Shown here: positions 1-12,300 of the stretch, in pieces
Position numbering within the stretch: position 1 is the first letter of the stretch
Layout of the letters: every line of letters starts with the position of its first letter
Source: Orthonyx spaldingii
Taxonomy: Eukaryota; Chordata; Aves; Passeriformes; Orthonychidae
DNA: 64,000 nt
Assembly: GCA_013397795.1 (NCBI GenBank)
Contig: VZTJ01005976.1
Span: forward strand, 650,724 to 714,723
Direction of reading: 5' to 3'
Notes under the pieces: generated by a model
What the model was told of the DNA's origin: nothing
What the model saw: the letters and a program-made list of their open reading frames with translations, nothing else
The model's database searches: none
Position numbers and translations under genes: made by a program

Positions 1-3000
1 TTCTGACTAACAGAGGAGGAAAGCTCAGGAGACTAGAATGGAAACAGTGTTGTGCAACAGAAATGATAGTCTGCTGCTTTTTGCAGTGTAACTCTTACTT
101 GATTTTCATTTATTTTTCTAACAAATTGAAGTTCCCTAAGGATACCGACAGTGACAGCCAACTAGCCTTTAAAAATGTACTCCATGAAAATACATAGGTA
201 TCACTTTTGCATCCTGCAACTGCTTACCTTCAGAGTTTAAATATTACATCTAGGAGAAGAGTTTTAGGCATTTGAGAAATGTTAAACTAATATAGTAGTC
301 TTTTGCAGACTTTTGGAGTCTTTTAAGTTGAGTGACATCTTGTATGTGTTTAGGAGCATTTTTTGGATTCAAGCACCCAGATTTCTCAACCAATTTTTAT
401 TTTCTGTCATTGGAGCTGGAAATAAACCTATTTTATTTCTTTAAACAGATTTTCTTTCTTGCAGTAAACATGTTCTAGGGCAGTTCTATATATTATAAAT
501 TTTCAACTTCTACTTTTTCTTTACTGACTGCTACAGAAACTGATTAGATCAGATGATGTAATTCTAAGATATCTGAGATGCTTGAAATGGCTATGGAAGC
601 CTTCATCTTTAATGTTTCATGACATGCCAACAAATTTGGAAAGTTCTCAGCTTGCACATTATTTACTGGTATCTTGCCACTTTGTAACTTGGATCAGGGA
701 GGTTGCATCTGCATTATATAGCTCTATTTGTCACTAATCCATTATCCTAGCCTTGTCATCATGTACACAGGTATTAGGTTTTTTTTAAAATCTACTGCAC
801 TCAACACAATTGATGACAATCAGTGCATGGCAAATAATCTTTCACAATGGGCAAACAGAAACCTGGTGGTATTCAACACTTACTCCTGTCCTGTGCAACT
901 TGTCTCTTAGCCGTATTAATATATAATATTTATCAGTTATATAGTGGTATTTATTAATATTTCCTATTTTTGCATGCCTGATCTCTGTTTTGCTATCCAT
1001 GTGTACTGCAGATATTTTAATTCATCAAAGGCTTTTATCCTTTCTTCTTTAGTTGCAAGTCAGAATGCATTTCCATACTACATTTTTTCCAGCGGCAAAA
1101 TTGATCTAGACAGTGCTCTTCATTCCCTATGCCACTTGTTCCTGCTGCCACATCAATCTTATGCCATGCTTTTTGTGCAAATGCAGCCATCTGTGGGGCA
1201 ACACTGCAAGACAGATCAGTAAAAGCAGGGGTGCTAAAAGTAAAATCTCCAGGAAAAAAAATGAATTGGCGAGACAGCTGAGCTGGAAAATGTAGGAGAA
1301 CGGTGAATCTTCCAACAAAGGGTGTTCTTCAGAACATGATGAAAGAAAGATCAAGGACACAAATGTGTGTGTCAAAAGGGCAAGGGTTGAGGACAGGTTT
1401 TTCCCTAAAAATGATGGACTGGAGACCAGATGATGACAGAGCCTGCAGGAAACATGAAATTACCTATACAAAAATAGAATTTGGCTTTGCCAATTTCATG
1501 TTGAAGATGATGGTTGAATATTCAGATAAAAGATTTCAAAGGGAGACTCAGATGTGGGATCAGAGACATGGAAACATTTACCCATCATATTTGATACTCT
1601 TCCAACCTAAGTTTAAAGAAAAGACCACCAACACATGAAATTCTGGCCCAAGGTGCTGATTTTACACTACCATATGAGATAGCAGTGTTTCATATGTAAA
1701 TATTGAAATTACACTGAGGCCAGCAGTCCAGATAAGCAGAGATTATGAGAAGGATATATAAAATTGAGATGAGGTTGTCCATCTCATACTCTTCTCTCCA
1801 TTCCTAACCACTGAGAGAAAAAGCATTTTCCTTCCTCAGCCCTCTCTGCTCACTTCTCTTCATGCTGATATGATTTCTACCCTTCCATGTTTGACAGCAC
1901 GTTGTATGTGCTTATGCCTCCTTAGAACATACCAGATAGTTTGCTTGGAGGGCAGTATTTTTGTATTGTAATATAATACTTTGTACTTTTCTGCCAGCAA
2001 CTGAATTAAATACCCACAAAGGTTAAATCCTAGATGTTCTTCAGAAAGTGTTTTGGAAAGACAGGCTAGTTTGCATTCTTAAATCTTGTATGCCTCACCA
2101 AATGCAGTGTGCATAAGGTATTTCTCTCTGCTAAATAGTTTGAGTAGCCCCTACTTTTCCTTAATACCTCTTTGTCATCCTGTTCTATAATAATAACCTA
2201 GCACGCAAGCAAACAAATGTATCTTTCTTACATACCAAAACAAACAACTGTCAGTTTTGGTGTACAGCTTGTGCAGAAAAGATTTTCATTCTTCCCTATG
2301 CTTAGTGTATTTTGTTAATTGACTATTTTGAATACTTCTGACGAAAAGCAACTACTTGGCTGCAGGCTCTCTACTGCCAAGCTCTCAGAACGATGGCTGG
2401 TTGGAGGTTTGCTTTGTCCCTTATCAGCTTCAAGGAGAAACCATCTGACCACCACAGTGACTGCTCAATGTCCCAGAGCAGAATTTTAAAACACCTGGAC
2501 TCCATTTCCCTCCTATCCTCCAGCATTAGCCAAGAGATTTCAGAACATTTGTACTGATTTTCTGAATCCCTCTGGACATTTAGAAAGTAATACATTACTG
2601 CATTGCTTTGCTGGCTGGTTTTGGTTTTATTGGTAGTTGCACAATTGAGCTGGTTTGTTGCTATTCCAAAATTTGTTCACTACCCTACCATGCTATCCTA
2701 TATGCTAATCTTTTTGGTTTTCTTCATTTTCTTTCCCTCACACATCACCATTCTTGTCTTTCCTTTTTCTCCTCTCATTTTATGAACTAACTCCCTTTTT
2801 CTGTATCAAATCCCATACATAACAAAGTGTCCAAGACTTCACTCCGCAATTTGTTGTATGTAATAAACTTCTGTATATCTTATCCAGCTGAACACAATGG
2901 CACCACTTACATGCCCTAAGCGACATGTACATGTTTGCAGCACAGGAGACTGAAGAACTCACCTAGCCACTGACTCACAAGCAAAGAGGGAACTGCTGTG

Positions 3001-3539
3001 CTTTGTACACAACATGCCAAAATTCCAGTATAATCTCATTGCTCTTACCCTTATTTTCCACTTCCCCTCCCTGTTTGTTGTAATTGCCTATTCTGTCATT
3101 TTAGATTAAGTATCTCACTATGGGATGACTTGTATTTACTATTAATTTGATGTACTGGAAGTAGGAAGTAGTCCTATTGACTTAAACAGAACTATGCACA
3201 TAAATAAAGGTAAGTATACGTGCAAGCCTTTAACTGATGGTACATTGCAAATCCCACAGGAAAAGCATGGTACATTTTATTCATTTTACTATCTTTGCAC
3301 ATGTTAAATGCAAGCTGGGTGATTAACAACTTTTTCCAGAGTAAGTTTTCAGGTTTCATACCAGTTTAATGGAAAAACCACTAGTCATAAGCACAGGATC
3401 AGCTCCAGTTCCACAGAATTCTGACGTGACCTCAGACCGTATGAATAATTAACTAGGCAAAAAAAAAAAGCACACAATTTAAACCAAATGTAATAATAAT
3501 AATGTATGCAGAGAATTCTGAAACATGTCAGAGGAGATT
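1..3539. other. Upstream intergenic DNA, no gene recognised
   Basis: AT-rich sequence with only short open frames and no codon pattern or protein family that I recognise. The longest open stretch (about 1,303-1,638, + strand) has low-complexity composition and resembles nothing familiar. In mammals the gene 5' of RNF19A on the same strand is ANKRD46, some distance away. No ANKRD46 coding sequence was recognised here. Confidence 0.6.
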
Positions 3540-3599
3540 TGGAATTGGGCCAGAAGTGGAGGTCGGGAGCAGCGAGCAGGCTGTGGCAGAGGGCAGCAG

Positions 3600-5260
3600 C
3601 TATGATAGGGTCGCAGAGGGAGGGAATCCCGTGGAAGACGGCATGAAGGTCGGCAGTGAAAGGAGACGGAGAACCTGAACTCAGGGACGGGTGAGCTATC
3701 CAGGTCGGCCGGAGGCAGCCCGGAGCTGCGGCTGCTGGACGCCGGCGCCCAAGAAGCCCGGGGCTGACCGCAGCTAAATGCAGAACAGGGCCGTGCCACT
3801 AAGGAAAACCTGGGGGCTTGTGGGCAAATTCTGAGGCGGCTTCTGTTTCCAACGGCAAGGGGGGGCGAAAAGAAGGTAAATCTGTACCTTACAGCATGAA
3901 AACAGGGTTTTGTCATTTTGGCAAGTGAATCAGCGCTCAGCAGCACGACCCTACTGAAACGCCCCGATAATTCGTTCTTCGCCTGGCACTTTTCCATTTC
4001 CATGGGTGTGAAGCCCACGGAATGGTACGTACATACAACGTTGTACCTTGTGCTGCTGCTGCAGCTGGCAGCGCTGCGGCGTCCCCCGCCACGGGGGCAG
4101 AGACGCCGCACCCACGCCGCCGGCTCCGAGCATCCCTCGCACCGCGCCGGGGGCGGCGGGAGCGGGACGCGGGGAGGCCGCCCCAGCCCCGCCGCGGGGT
4201 CCGCAGCGCTCCCGCCCGCCGGGGCCGCCCCGCCNNNNNNNNNNNNNNNNNNNNNNNNNNNNNNNNNNNNNNNNNNNNNNNNNNNNNNNNNNNNNNNNNN
4301 NNNNNNNNNNNNNNNNNNNNNNNNNNNNNNNNNNNNNNNNNNNNNNNNNNNNNNNNNNNNNNNNNNNNNNNNNNNNNNNNNNNNNNNNNNNNNNNNNNNN
4401 NNNNNNNNNNNNNNNNNNNNNNNNNNNNNNNNNNNNNNNNNNNNNNNNNNNNNNNNNNNNNNNNNNNNNNNNNNNNNNNNNNNNNNNNNNNNNNNNNNNN
4501 NNNNNNNNNNNNNNNNNNNNNNNNNNNNNNNNNNNNNNNNNNNNNNNNNNNNNNNNNNNNNNNNNNNNNNNNNNNNNNNNNNNNNNNNNNNNNNNNNNNN
4601 NNNNNNNNNNNNNNNNNNNNNNNNNNNNNNNNNNNNNNNNNNNNNNNNNNNNNNNNNNNNNNNNNNNNNNNNNNNNNNNNNNNNNNNNNNNNNNNNNNNN
4701 NNNNNNNNNNNNNNNNNNNNNNNNNNNNNNNNNNNNNNNNNNNNNNNNNNNNNNNNNNNNNNNNNNNNNNNNNNNNNNNNNNNNNNNNGGAGCGAGCGGC
4801 CCATGGCGGAGGAGGGGGCCACGGCCGGCCCCAGGGCTCGGGGAGCCCCGGGTGGGTCCCGCTCGGCCCCGGCGCGGCGGACGCGGTGTGCGGGGAGGAG
4901 CTGCCGCCCTCCGCCAGCCCGGGTGCGCCGCGGGGCCCCTCGGCCGGCGCCGCACTCCCGCCGCCCGGCAGCGGCACCGGGCCGGGGGCCTGGGAACTCC
5001 GGCGCTTGAACTTGCGGGGCTCCGGGAGACCTGGCGCAGGGAGAGGAGCCAGAGCGGCTCCCGGGCCTCCAGCCCACCCCGGGGGCACCGTTCGCACCCT
5101 CCCCCGGAGAGTTTCTTGTTGACCTCTCTTGTGCTCTGTTGCTCAACCCGGATCCGGTGGGTCGGAGGAGTGGAGGAGTTTGCGGGGATACTGCATCTCG
5201 GCCGTGAAGGCGGTGGGGGACAAGCAGTGGGAATAGCCCGCGTCCTGCCGAGTGTTTTCC
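3600..5260 (+). promoter_or_regulatory. RNF19A: CpG island, probable RNF19A promoter and untranslated exon 1
   Basis: The base composition changes abruptly from AT-rich to very GC- and CpG-rich on both sides of an assembly gap. It is the only strong CpG island upstream of the RNF19A coding exons on this strand, so it is the likely housekeeping-type promoter. The first coding exon begins with a splice acceptor (AG at 40,667-40,668), so at least one upstream untranslated exon must exist. Exon 1 itself cannot be placed. It may lie in the gap, or end at a consensus-like donor in the flank, such as GTAAGT at 5,395-5,400 or GTAAAT at 3,876-3,881. Long open frames across this region come from GC-rich composition and the Ns, and are not treated as genes. 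The direction of transcription is inferred from the downstream gene. Confidence 0.65.
4235..4788. other. Assembly gap (554 Ns) in the CpG island
   Basis: An unbroken run of N lies inside the most GC-rich part of the window. Both flanks are extremely CpG-rich, consistent with sequencing dropout. The gap size may be an estimate. The transcription start site and exon 1 of RNF19A could lie here. Confidence 0.98.
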
Positions 5261-6285
5261 TTGCACAGGTCCTTCTGCAAAGCTGGGAGTTTTCCACCTG
5301 GCAGTTTGCTGTACACACACAGCAGCTACTGCAGGCGCACGTTCGAAAGATAGGGAAGCATTGGTAACGTTGCTGTGTGAAAGCCAGCGTGCGTGTAAGT
5401 GAGCTGAAGAGGTCATGGCTGGCAAAGAGAAGGCGTCCTTCTGCCTTTCTCTTTCTGCTCCGGTACTGCCTCTTGACAGAAAGAAATGGGGCTTTGCCAG
5501 AGGGGTAGTAATGGAATGGAGTTATGGGGATATGCCAGAGGGACAGTAGAATGCTCTTATTGCTGAGCAGAGAAATCAAAATGTGAAGCCTTCATGTCCT
5601 TGTGGTTGCTTATTGGATGTGTGCCTGTGTATCTCCATGAGGAGCACAAGAAATCTTGTTTCTGTTAAAATACTGTAGTTGTCATTGGTACTGATTAGTG
5701 CTTTATCTCAATTGTCATCAAGGATAGCATTATTTTATTAAGGGCAGTTTGAGGAAATGCATCTTGTGGGGTTTAATTCTGGAGACAAAACTGATCATAA
5801 ATTCATTTTTTAAAATTAATTTCCCCCTCAGTGTTTTTTAAATAATTAATCTTTTTGTCAGTCAAAGAACCATATTTCAGTATCCGATTAAATGTTTCTT
5901 ATTAAATTCATTGTAAAAGAAAGTTTTTAGTTTAATATCCAGGTCAGACTGAAGTAAAATTCTGAACTGACCAGCTAAAAGAATTCACTTAAATGCTTAG
6001 AAATGATGGCTGTGTAACATTACTTAACGGTTTACAAAATCTGGTACTTATTTAACTGTAAACATTTAAATGCTTGTACTTCAAGCTTTCAGAAAGCTGA
6101 GAAAGCACTTTTTTATTTTTAATTGCATGTGAACTCAGCCTATTTGTCCAGAAAATGAAAGTTTCACTTTTGCATAATGACAATAATGCTAATCTTAAAA
6201 ATGAGTTCAGTAAAAGGCTTAGGTGTGTGTAACTCTTCTGTGTGCATCTTTCTTGGAGTGTGCTAGTTTCAACTGCATTTTATAC

Positions 6286-6312
6286 AATTCAGCATTTGTA
6301 AAATGCTGAATT
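6286..6312. repeat. Perfect 12-bp inverted repeat (hairpin)
   Basis: AATTCAGCATTT (6,286-6,297) is followed after a 3-nt spacer (GTA) by its exact reverse complement (6,301-6,312). The stem is too short for a typical microRNA precursor. Function is unknown. Confidence 0.8.
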
Positions 6313-9300
6313 CTAGCTGTTATGTGTATGTTGTCAGCTATTTTTGACTTTGTGGACATCAGGTCATCATTTCTAAAAGAAGGAGTTGAAATGTTTAAGT
6401 GTGGTTTTCTTTTCTCCCCTTCAACTCAAATCTGTCAGACAAATGACACATTCCTTATGCAGAGCAATCATCAGATTTTGATTAATTGTGCTAGCTGAGG
6501 CTCAGGAGAAAAGAAGATGCTTGACAGATGTATTTGTTTACCTTCGTAGTGTGTGCAAATTCTGGTCTCTCCATTAGAAAATGAATCATTAAAACTCCCT
6601 TAGCTATGGGATTCCCAGTTAGCATTAATAAATGCGTTAGGAAAACTTGTTTTATGTGAATATTATCAACCTGTGAAAGAACACAAGCCATTGAATTCTT
6701 TTGGCAGTTGGGTAGAGTCTTTCGTGGTGGAAAATATACTTTTTTTTCCGTATTCTTAATTAACAGCATTTAGTTACTGTTCCCCATGAGAAGAACAACA
6801 GACTGATTTTGGTCAGTGGGTAGGTGATTCTTTCTAACTAGTCCAGTGTGTAGTTTTTTCCCGCGTTTACTGTTTTTTTCCCCATGCTTAGTCTTATTAA
6901 AATATTCCTTACAAAGATCCAGCATAGACACCACCCCCATTCCTTCCAGGATAACAATGTAGGATGCCTAAATCTTTTCACAGGGCTTCTGAATCCTGGT
7001 TTGGAAGCACTAAGAAGGATCTTTGAGCTCTGAAGTACAACTGTAGTGCTCTGGACCACTGTCCTGTGATGGCCTTTAGCCAAGTTTGTGGTTTCCATTA
7101 TGGGGTCAGTTTAATCTGGCCCGTGGTCAGACATCCATATTAGCTTTGTGATTTGTTTTCTGAATTCTACGTAAACACCATGTAACGGCCTAGTAGAATA
7201 AATTTTAATACCTGAATTAAACAAGTTGATGGGTACATGTTTTGGGGTCTACTCTTAGTGTGATTTCTGGTTGGAGCTGAGATGTGAGTCAGTTGGTTCT
7301 TTCTGAGGGTCAGTGAAAGCTCTTTGAATGATTAATAAAAGTATTAATTCTAACACTGGCTTATCCATAAAGAAGTTGATTTCGGATTTTTGTCTTATGT
7401 TTATCTTAGTTCTGTTTCCATTGTGCCTTCTGTGTTAACTGATGGAAGATGTGTAGCTGAATGAGTTGGTCTACCTAACACAGCTTCAAGACACTGGGAA
7501 TGGTGTTGGATCTTACTGCTAAAAGCATGTGAATTGCACTTGGAGATAGACCTCTACCAGAAAGGTAAAAAGTTACATTGAGTCTTAGAGAACTGATGGT
7601 TTTTATTAGTGTTGCGATGTACCATTTCTTTTCTCCAGTAGGAAGAATATGGAAGGGGCTATATCAGTACCTCAAAAACCAGTTGTTTGGGGTTTTTCTT
7701 AATGTTCCCATTTTTCACAAGAGGAGACTTCCTTTTATTTCTGAGTCTCTGAAGTGGAAGTTTTATTCTAATTTTAGTTAATTTCAAGTAGTTTGTATTT
7801 TAAATCATCAGTGAAATAATCTTTAAGGAAAAACATATATCTTTGTGTGTTGTATATAGATTACACATCAGATACTGTTGTGTTCTACTTTAACTCAGAA
7901 AGAAACTTACAAGTAGAATTCAAAGTAGAATTACACTCTTCCCTCTTAAGTATTCATATGAAGGATTACTTCAGCAGATTTCTTCAAGCACTTTTTTTGA
8001 TTTATGGCTTGGTGCTTTGTGATAATAAATAGGTATGTAGTTTATTGCTGATATTTATGGATTGACAGATTTCTTCCAAACTTCTGTAAACTAATGTTCA
8101 CCTCATTATCGTGGATTTTCTTGTAACTTTATTTTTTAGTTGATGAAAAGAGACTTTGTGGAAGAGACTTTGCTCATCTGAGTCATAAGGTGGCTTAGTC
8201 TTTTCTTCAGTGATCTTGGTTGTTTCATGTACATTTCTGGCAGTTCTCAGGCGCTTCATAACTATGTTTTACTATGGTTTTGGTTGCTGGTCCTTCTCTG
8301 GCATGGGTTTCTTGTTTTTTCTGGTTTTTTTTCTCTTAGTGCAAGTACTGATTCAAGGATCCAAACCAAAACAATGAGTATCTAAAAAGAGCTGTAAATG
8401 TTGTGTGGGACTAGAATGTTACAGGGCTCTACAAGAAATTTTCTTCCTGTTGTGAGCATGTCTTATGCCAGCTTTAGAATGGTCTTTGAGTTTTTCAAAG
8501 TGGAATTTGGAGAAAGAAGAAAAGCCCCATAGATGAGCTGTGAGATGTCATTTGTGATGCCAGCCTTAGGGATTTTGTCATTAAGGCAAGTGAGAAGGGC
8601 TTTGCTTTACCTTCATTGATGTTGTAGCATGCTTCTTAGAAGAATTAACCATACCTTGGGGCTTATCCATGGAACAAGAAAAAGTAGAAGTACTTTCATT
8701 TTCGGTTACCTTTTTTTGCAATGGGAAGATTACTGTAGGCTTTTCCACTCTTAAACTGTGGATTGAAGTCAGTCACCTGCTGGGCAACTGGTAGCCTCCT
8801 GTTGGACAGGTAGCCAAATACTGTAATTACCTCATTTACAAGATGAGGATAGTTGTTGCCTTTTTTTTTTTTTTTAAAGGACAAGTTTCCAAAGATTCAC
8901 TTTGCATCTAGACATATTGCACCACTCCGGAAAGCTGATATAAGAGTTATTTTAACCTAAAGCAACTTATCAAAATGACCTAATGAAATGAGCTTAAAGT
9001 TTCATATATACAGGTGTTTCCTCAGGCATTAAAACTTCCTCTCTTTGGAGGCCAGCATATCCCCTAATGATGTCTTCAGCAAGACATTTGCAGGGCATCT
9101 TGCAGAAATAAATGTTTGTACCAATTGAGTTTGGTATAGCTACTTGTTTTTGCTTCCTAAATAGAGCACAACTTTGTTAATGCAAGTATCCTGTTATTGT
9201 TCAGCACAAACTGTCATTGTGGGACTATGTCAGTTCTGTTCTGCTTCCATTTATAGTTGGAGACAAATTACTGTTTAACAAACATTTTTCCATAGGTCCT

Positions 9301-12300
9301 TTAGCTGCTCCCATAAGGCAGATTAGAGCTTACTCTAAATGGGAGCCCCTGGCTGTCCCCTTCTGTTGTTCCATTTAGTGGATGAAGAACTGCTTCAGCC
9401 AAAGGACTAACTCTGGGGAAATTGTGTGCAGTAAGAATCATGTTACTTTGTTCTCATTGTGTTTCACTGATGCTGCATATCCTTAATACATAAAATTATC
9501 ACTTCTAAGTTTCTTGGTTAGTGATCAGATTTTTCACATAAAACCGAACTCTGTGAGCCACATGAAGTAATCAAGTTCTATTTTTATCCTGAAATGCTTA
9601 ATCTGTCAGACCGTTCCAGCTGTGGTGTTTAGTACATTGTGTATGACTTCTGGTGAGACAAATCTACCTCGTGCATGTTTGCAAGAAATGTTTTTTAGGG
9701 GATGCAAAATGGTCTTGCACCTTGGGGGATCTTCTGAACAGTGAAGATTCAGGTGGGACTGAAGGTTTTAGTTGAGGCATGGGGCTTTTGCAGTGTTGCC
9801 TGGCTAGAGTTGTGGATATGATGGCACCACAGCACTAGTGCTGTTGTGCCTTGTTTTTATTTTTAAGTATTTATATAAAATAACCTTGTTAACTGCTCTT
9901 AGACAAATAAGAGTCTTTCTTAGCACCATAACAGTTGCATTCCAGAGGAAAAGACTATTGGTGTTGCCATGCCCAAATACGTCATTCATCCATTTCCTTT
10001 GCTAAAAGTACATGGTGCTCAGAACTTACTGTGTGTTTCTGTGAGACTGGACAAGGGCAAGGATGTTTTGGCAGATCTGCTGCAGTATCATCATTCGGAA
10101 CTCAGTCTCAGGAATAAACATTTATATTTTTTTTAGGAAATAGAAGGCTTTTATTTTGTGCAAATTAGATAGTTGAGGAGTGCTTTAGGCTTTTTATGAC
10201 CTGAAAATTGGGGCCATATGCCAAGCCCATATTCCATGTTGCAGCTCTTCCTTGTATCAAGATCTTATAGGACTTTCACAGTAAATGTTTTAATTAGTAT
10301 TAGTTAACATCTGTACAGAAACTGTATATAATAAGTGAAGATGCTGACAGAGAGTGGTTGTTGCAACATACTGCTTGGCTTTTCTCCTTCATATCAAAAT
10401 ATGTTATGTAGGGAACTTCCAGGTGTCCCTCAGACTTCTGATAGTAGAAGAACATTTGGATGGGAATAAATAGTGATTGTGGTGACATCATCCTACTGGC
10501 AGAGAGGAAGCCTGATGAGAAACATTTCTTTCTGGTCAGTCATTGGGAACTATCTTACTCTGGGTCTGCCGTTCATGTTTCCGTAATAAGCAATCTAATA
10601 CGTTGATCAATGCAAAGAAATGTGTCTGGAAGGTGGAGTGTGTTCAAGGTTACTTTATTTTTAGATTGGGTACTGGAAAAACAACTCCAATTGAAGTCTT
10701 CTCCTCTGTTGGTCCTGATGGAGGTGCTCTGATTTTGTGTTCTACTATACTATTAAGTCAAATATAAACAGAATAAAGCCTTTTAAATAACTTTTCTTTT
10801 CCTGAGTTGAAGACCTTGCTCCAGTTTACTGAGGCGGGTAGCTGCCTTTTCACTTTCATTTTACCTGTGAAGCTGTATCTGATACTTATTTTGTGTTTGA
10901 CTTTAAAGAAGAAGTTAAGCTTTCCTTTCTATGATAGCGCTAAAAATACGTCTTGAGAGACCAGGAGCCCTTTTGCTGAGGGTCAGAGATGGAGGTATCA
11001 AACTTCTAGCTCCTTTTTAAGCAAAGGCAACCTTAGTGCTTATAGTCTTGAAGCCAGGCTGTTGCTTTGCTGAAGTGTACAATTTTACAGTCTGTGTAAG
11101 TTTTATCTGGGCGACAACAGAGAGGAGAAACCTGCAAAACTGTTGTGCACACTGCTCTTCATTTCACACCACTATGATTTTACGCCGTCTGCATTTTGAT
11201 TGAGGGGTTTTAGTACCTGATGACCAAAAGTACTTTCCTCTTAAAGTTCCTACGTGACTAGTTTGGAGGTTTTTTTATCTCCTGTCTTTCTTCGCCTTCC
11301 TGTTCCTATTTGCTATTGCATTTTTTTCCCCTTTATGTGCCAGTATGCTTTGTTTGGACTTTGTCTGTGGTGGTTGTGCATAGCTGCAGAAAAGTAGACT
11401 TCGCCTTCTGTGACCTGACACCAGGCAGAAATTCAGCCGAGGCAAGAATAGAAGACAGCCTGGTAAACTCAGCACAGGAGTCCTGAGTCTTTCCATTATT
11501 AACAATTAAAGATGATTCCAAGATGAATTAGGTAATGGATTAATTAACTCATGAAAAGAGAACAAGGATAAACAAAGAGAAATATCCTGCTTTGCAAGAA
11601 TTTAGATTATTAAGATTACATGCTGCCTGCATGTCTGGGAAAGGAAGAACAAACTTCCCTGTTTTCAGTGTTTAATTTAGTTAGTAGATAAGGTATATGA
11701 TGTGCCAGATTAATTCAACAGCAAAAGATAAGTTTAAGCTTTGCAGGAGGTGTTTTTACTGGGGAATGAGTTAAGAAATAGAAGCATCCTGTTTAGTCCT
11801 GCCCAGCAGTGCTACAGCTTTTTCTTTAAAACAGTAAGTAGTGAAAATGATTTCTTCCCACCTCCTACACCCTGTGCTAATCAGCATGATATTGTGGCTG
11901 GATCTAGACCAAGAACTGTTGATTGAGTAAAATACGAAGATAGTGACATGGTTTTGTTTTCATTGTTCCTTTTCTCTGTTTTGTTTCTGAGGTGTGAGGT
12001 ATTGCAGGTTTTTTATTAGGGCTATACAGTCATATCCTTTTTCTTACCTGAAAGGTAATTCAATATTGCCTTTCTGTTTCACGGGTAACAAATAATTTGT
12101 AAGTCACAGTTGCAACCTAAATTATCTTTCACAAGCTGTGGGGATCTTTGCACTGTATGCTTTTTAAAGCCACTTTGTGGAAAATTGCATATGCACAATT
12201 AATGTAAAGCCACAGTATGCTGCGTTTGTGGGATGGATTCTCTTAAACTATCTGTAAGTTTGCTTTTGTTTCTCTCTGGTGGATAAAAATAAAAATAATA

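Noticed and set aside
1303..1638. 111-codon + strand open frame upstream of the island
   Set aside because: No recognisable motif. It begins at a non-ATG triplet, and its composition and length are compatible with chance.
3479..5579. Very long open frames on both strands across the CpG island
   Set aside because: They are produced by GC-rich composition and 554 Ns translated as unknown residues. Several frames are open at once, and none has recognisable protein sequence.
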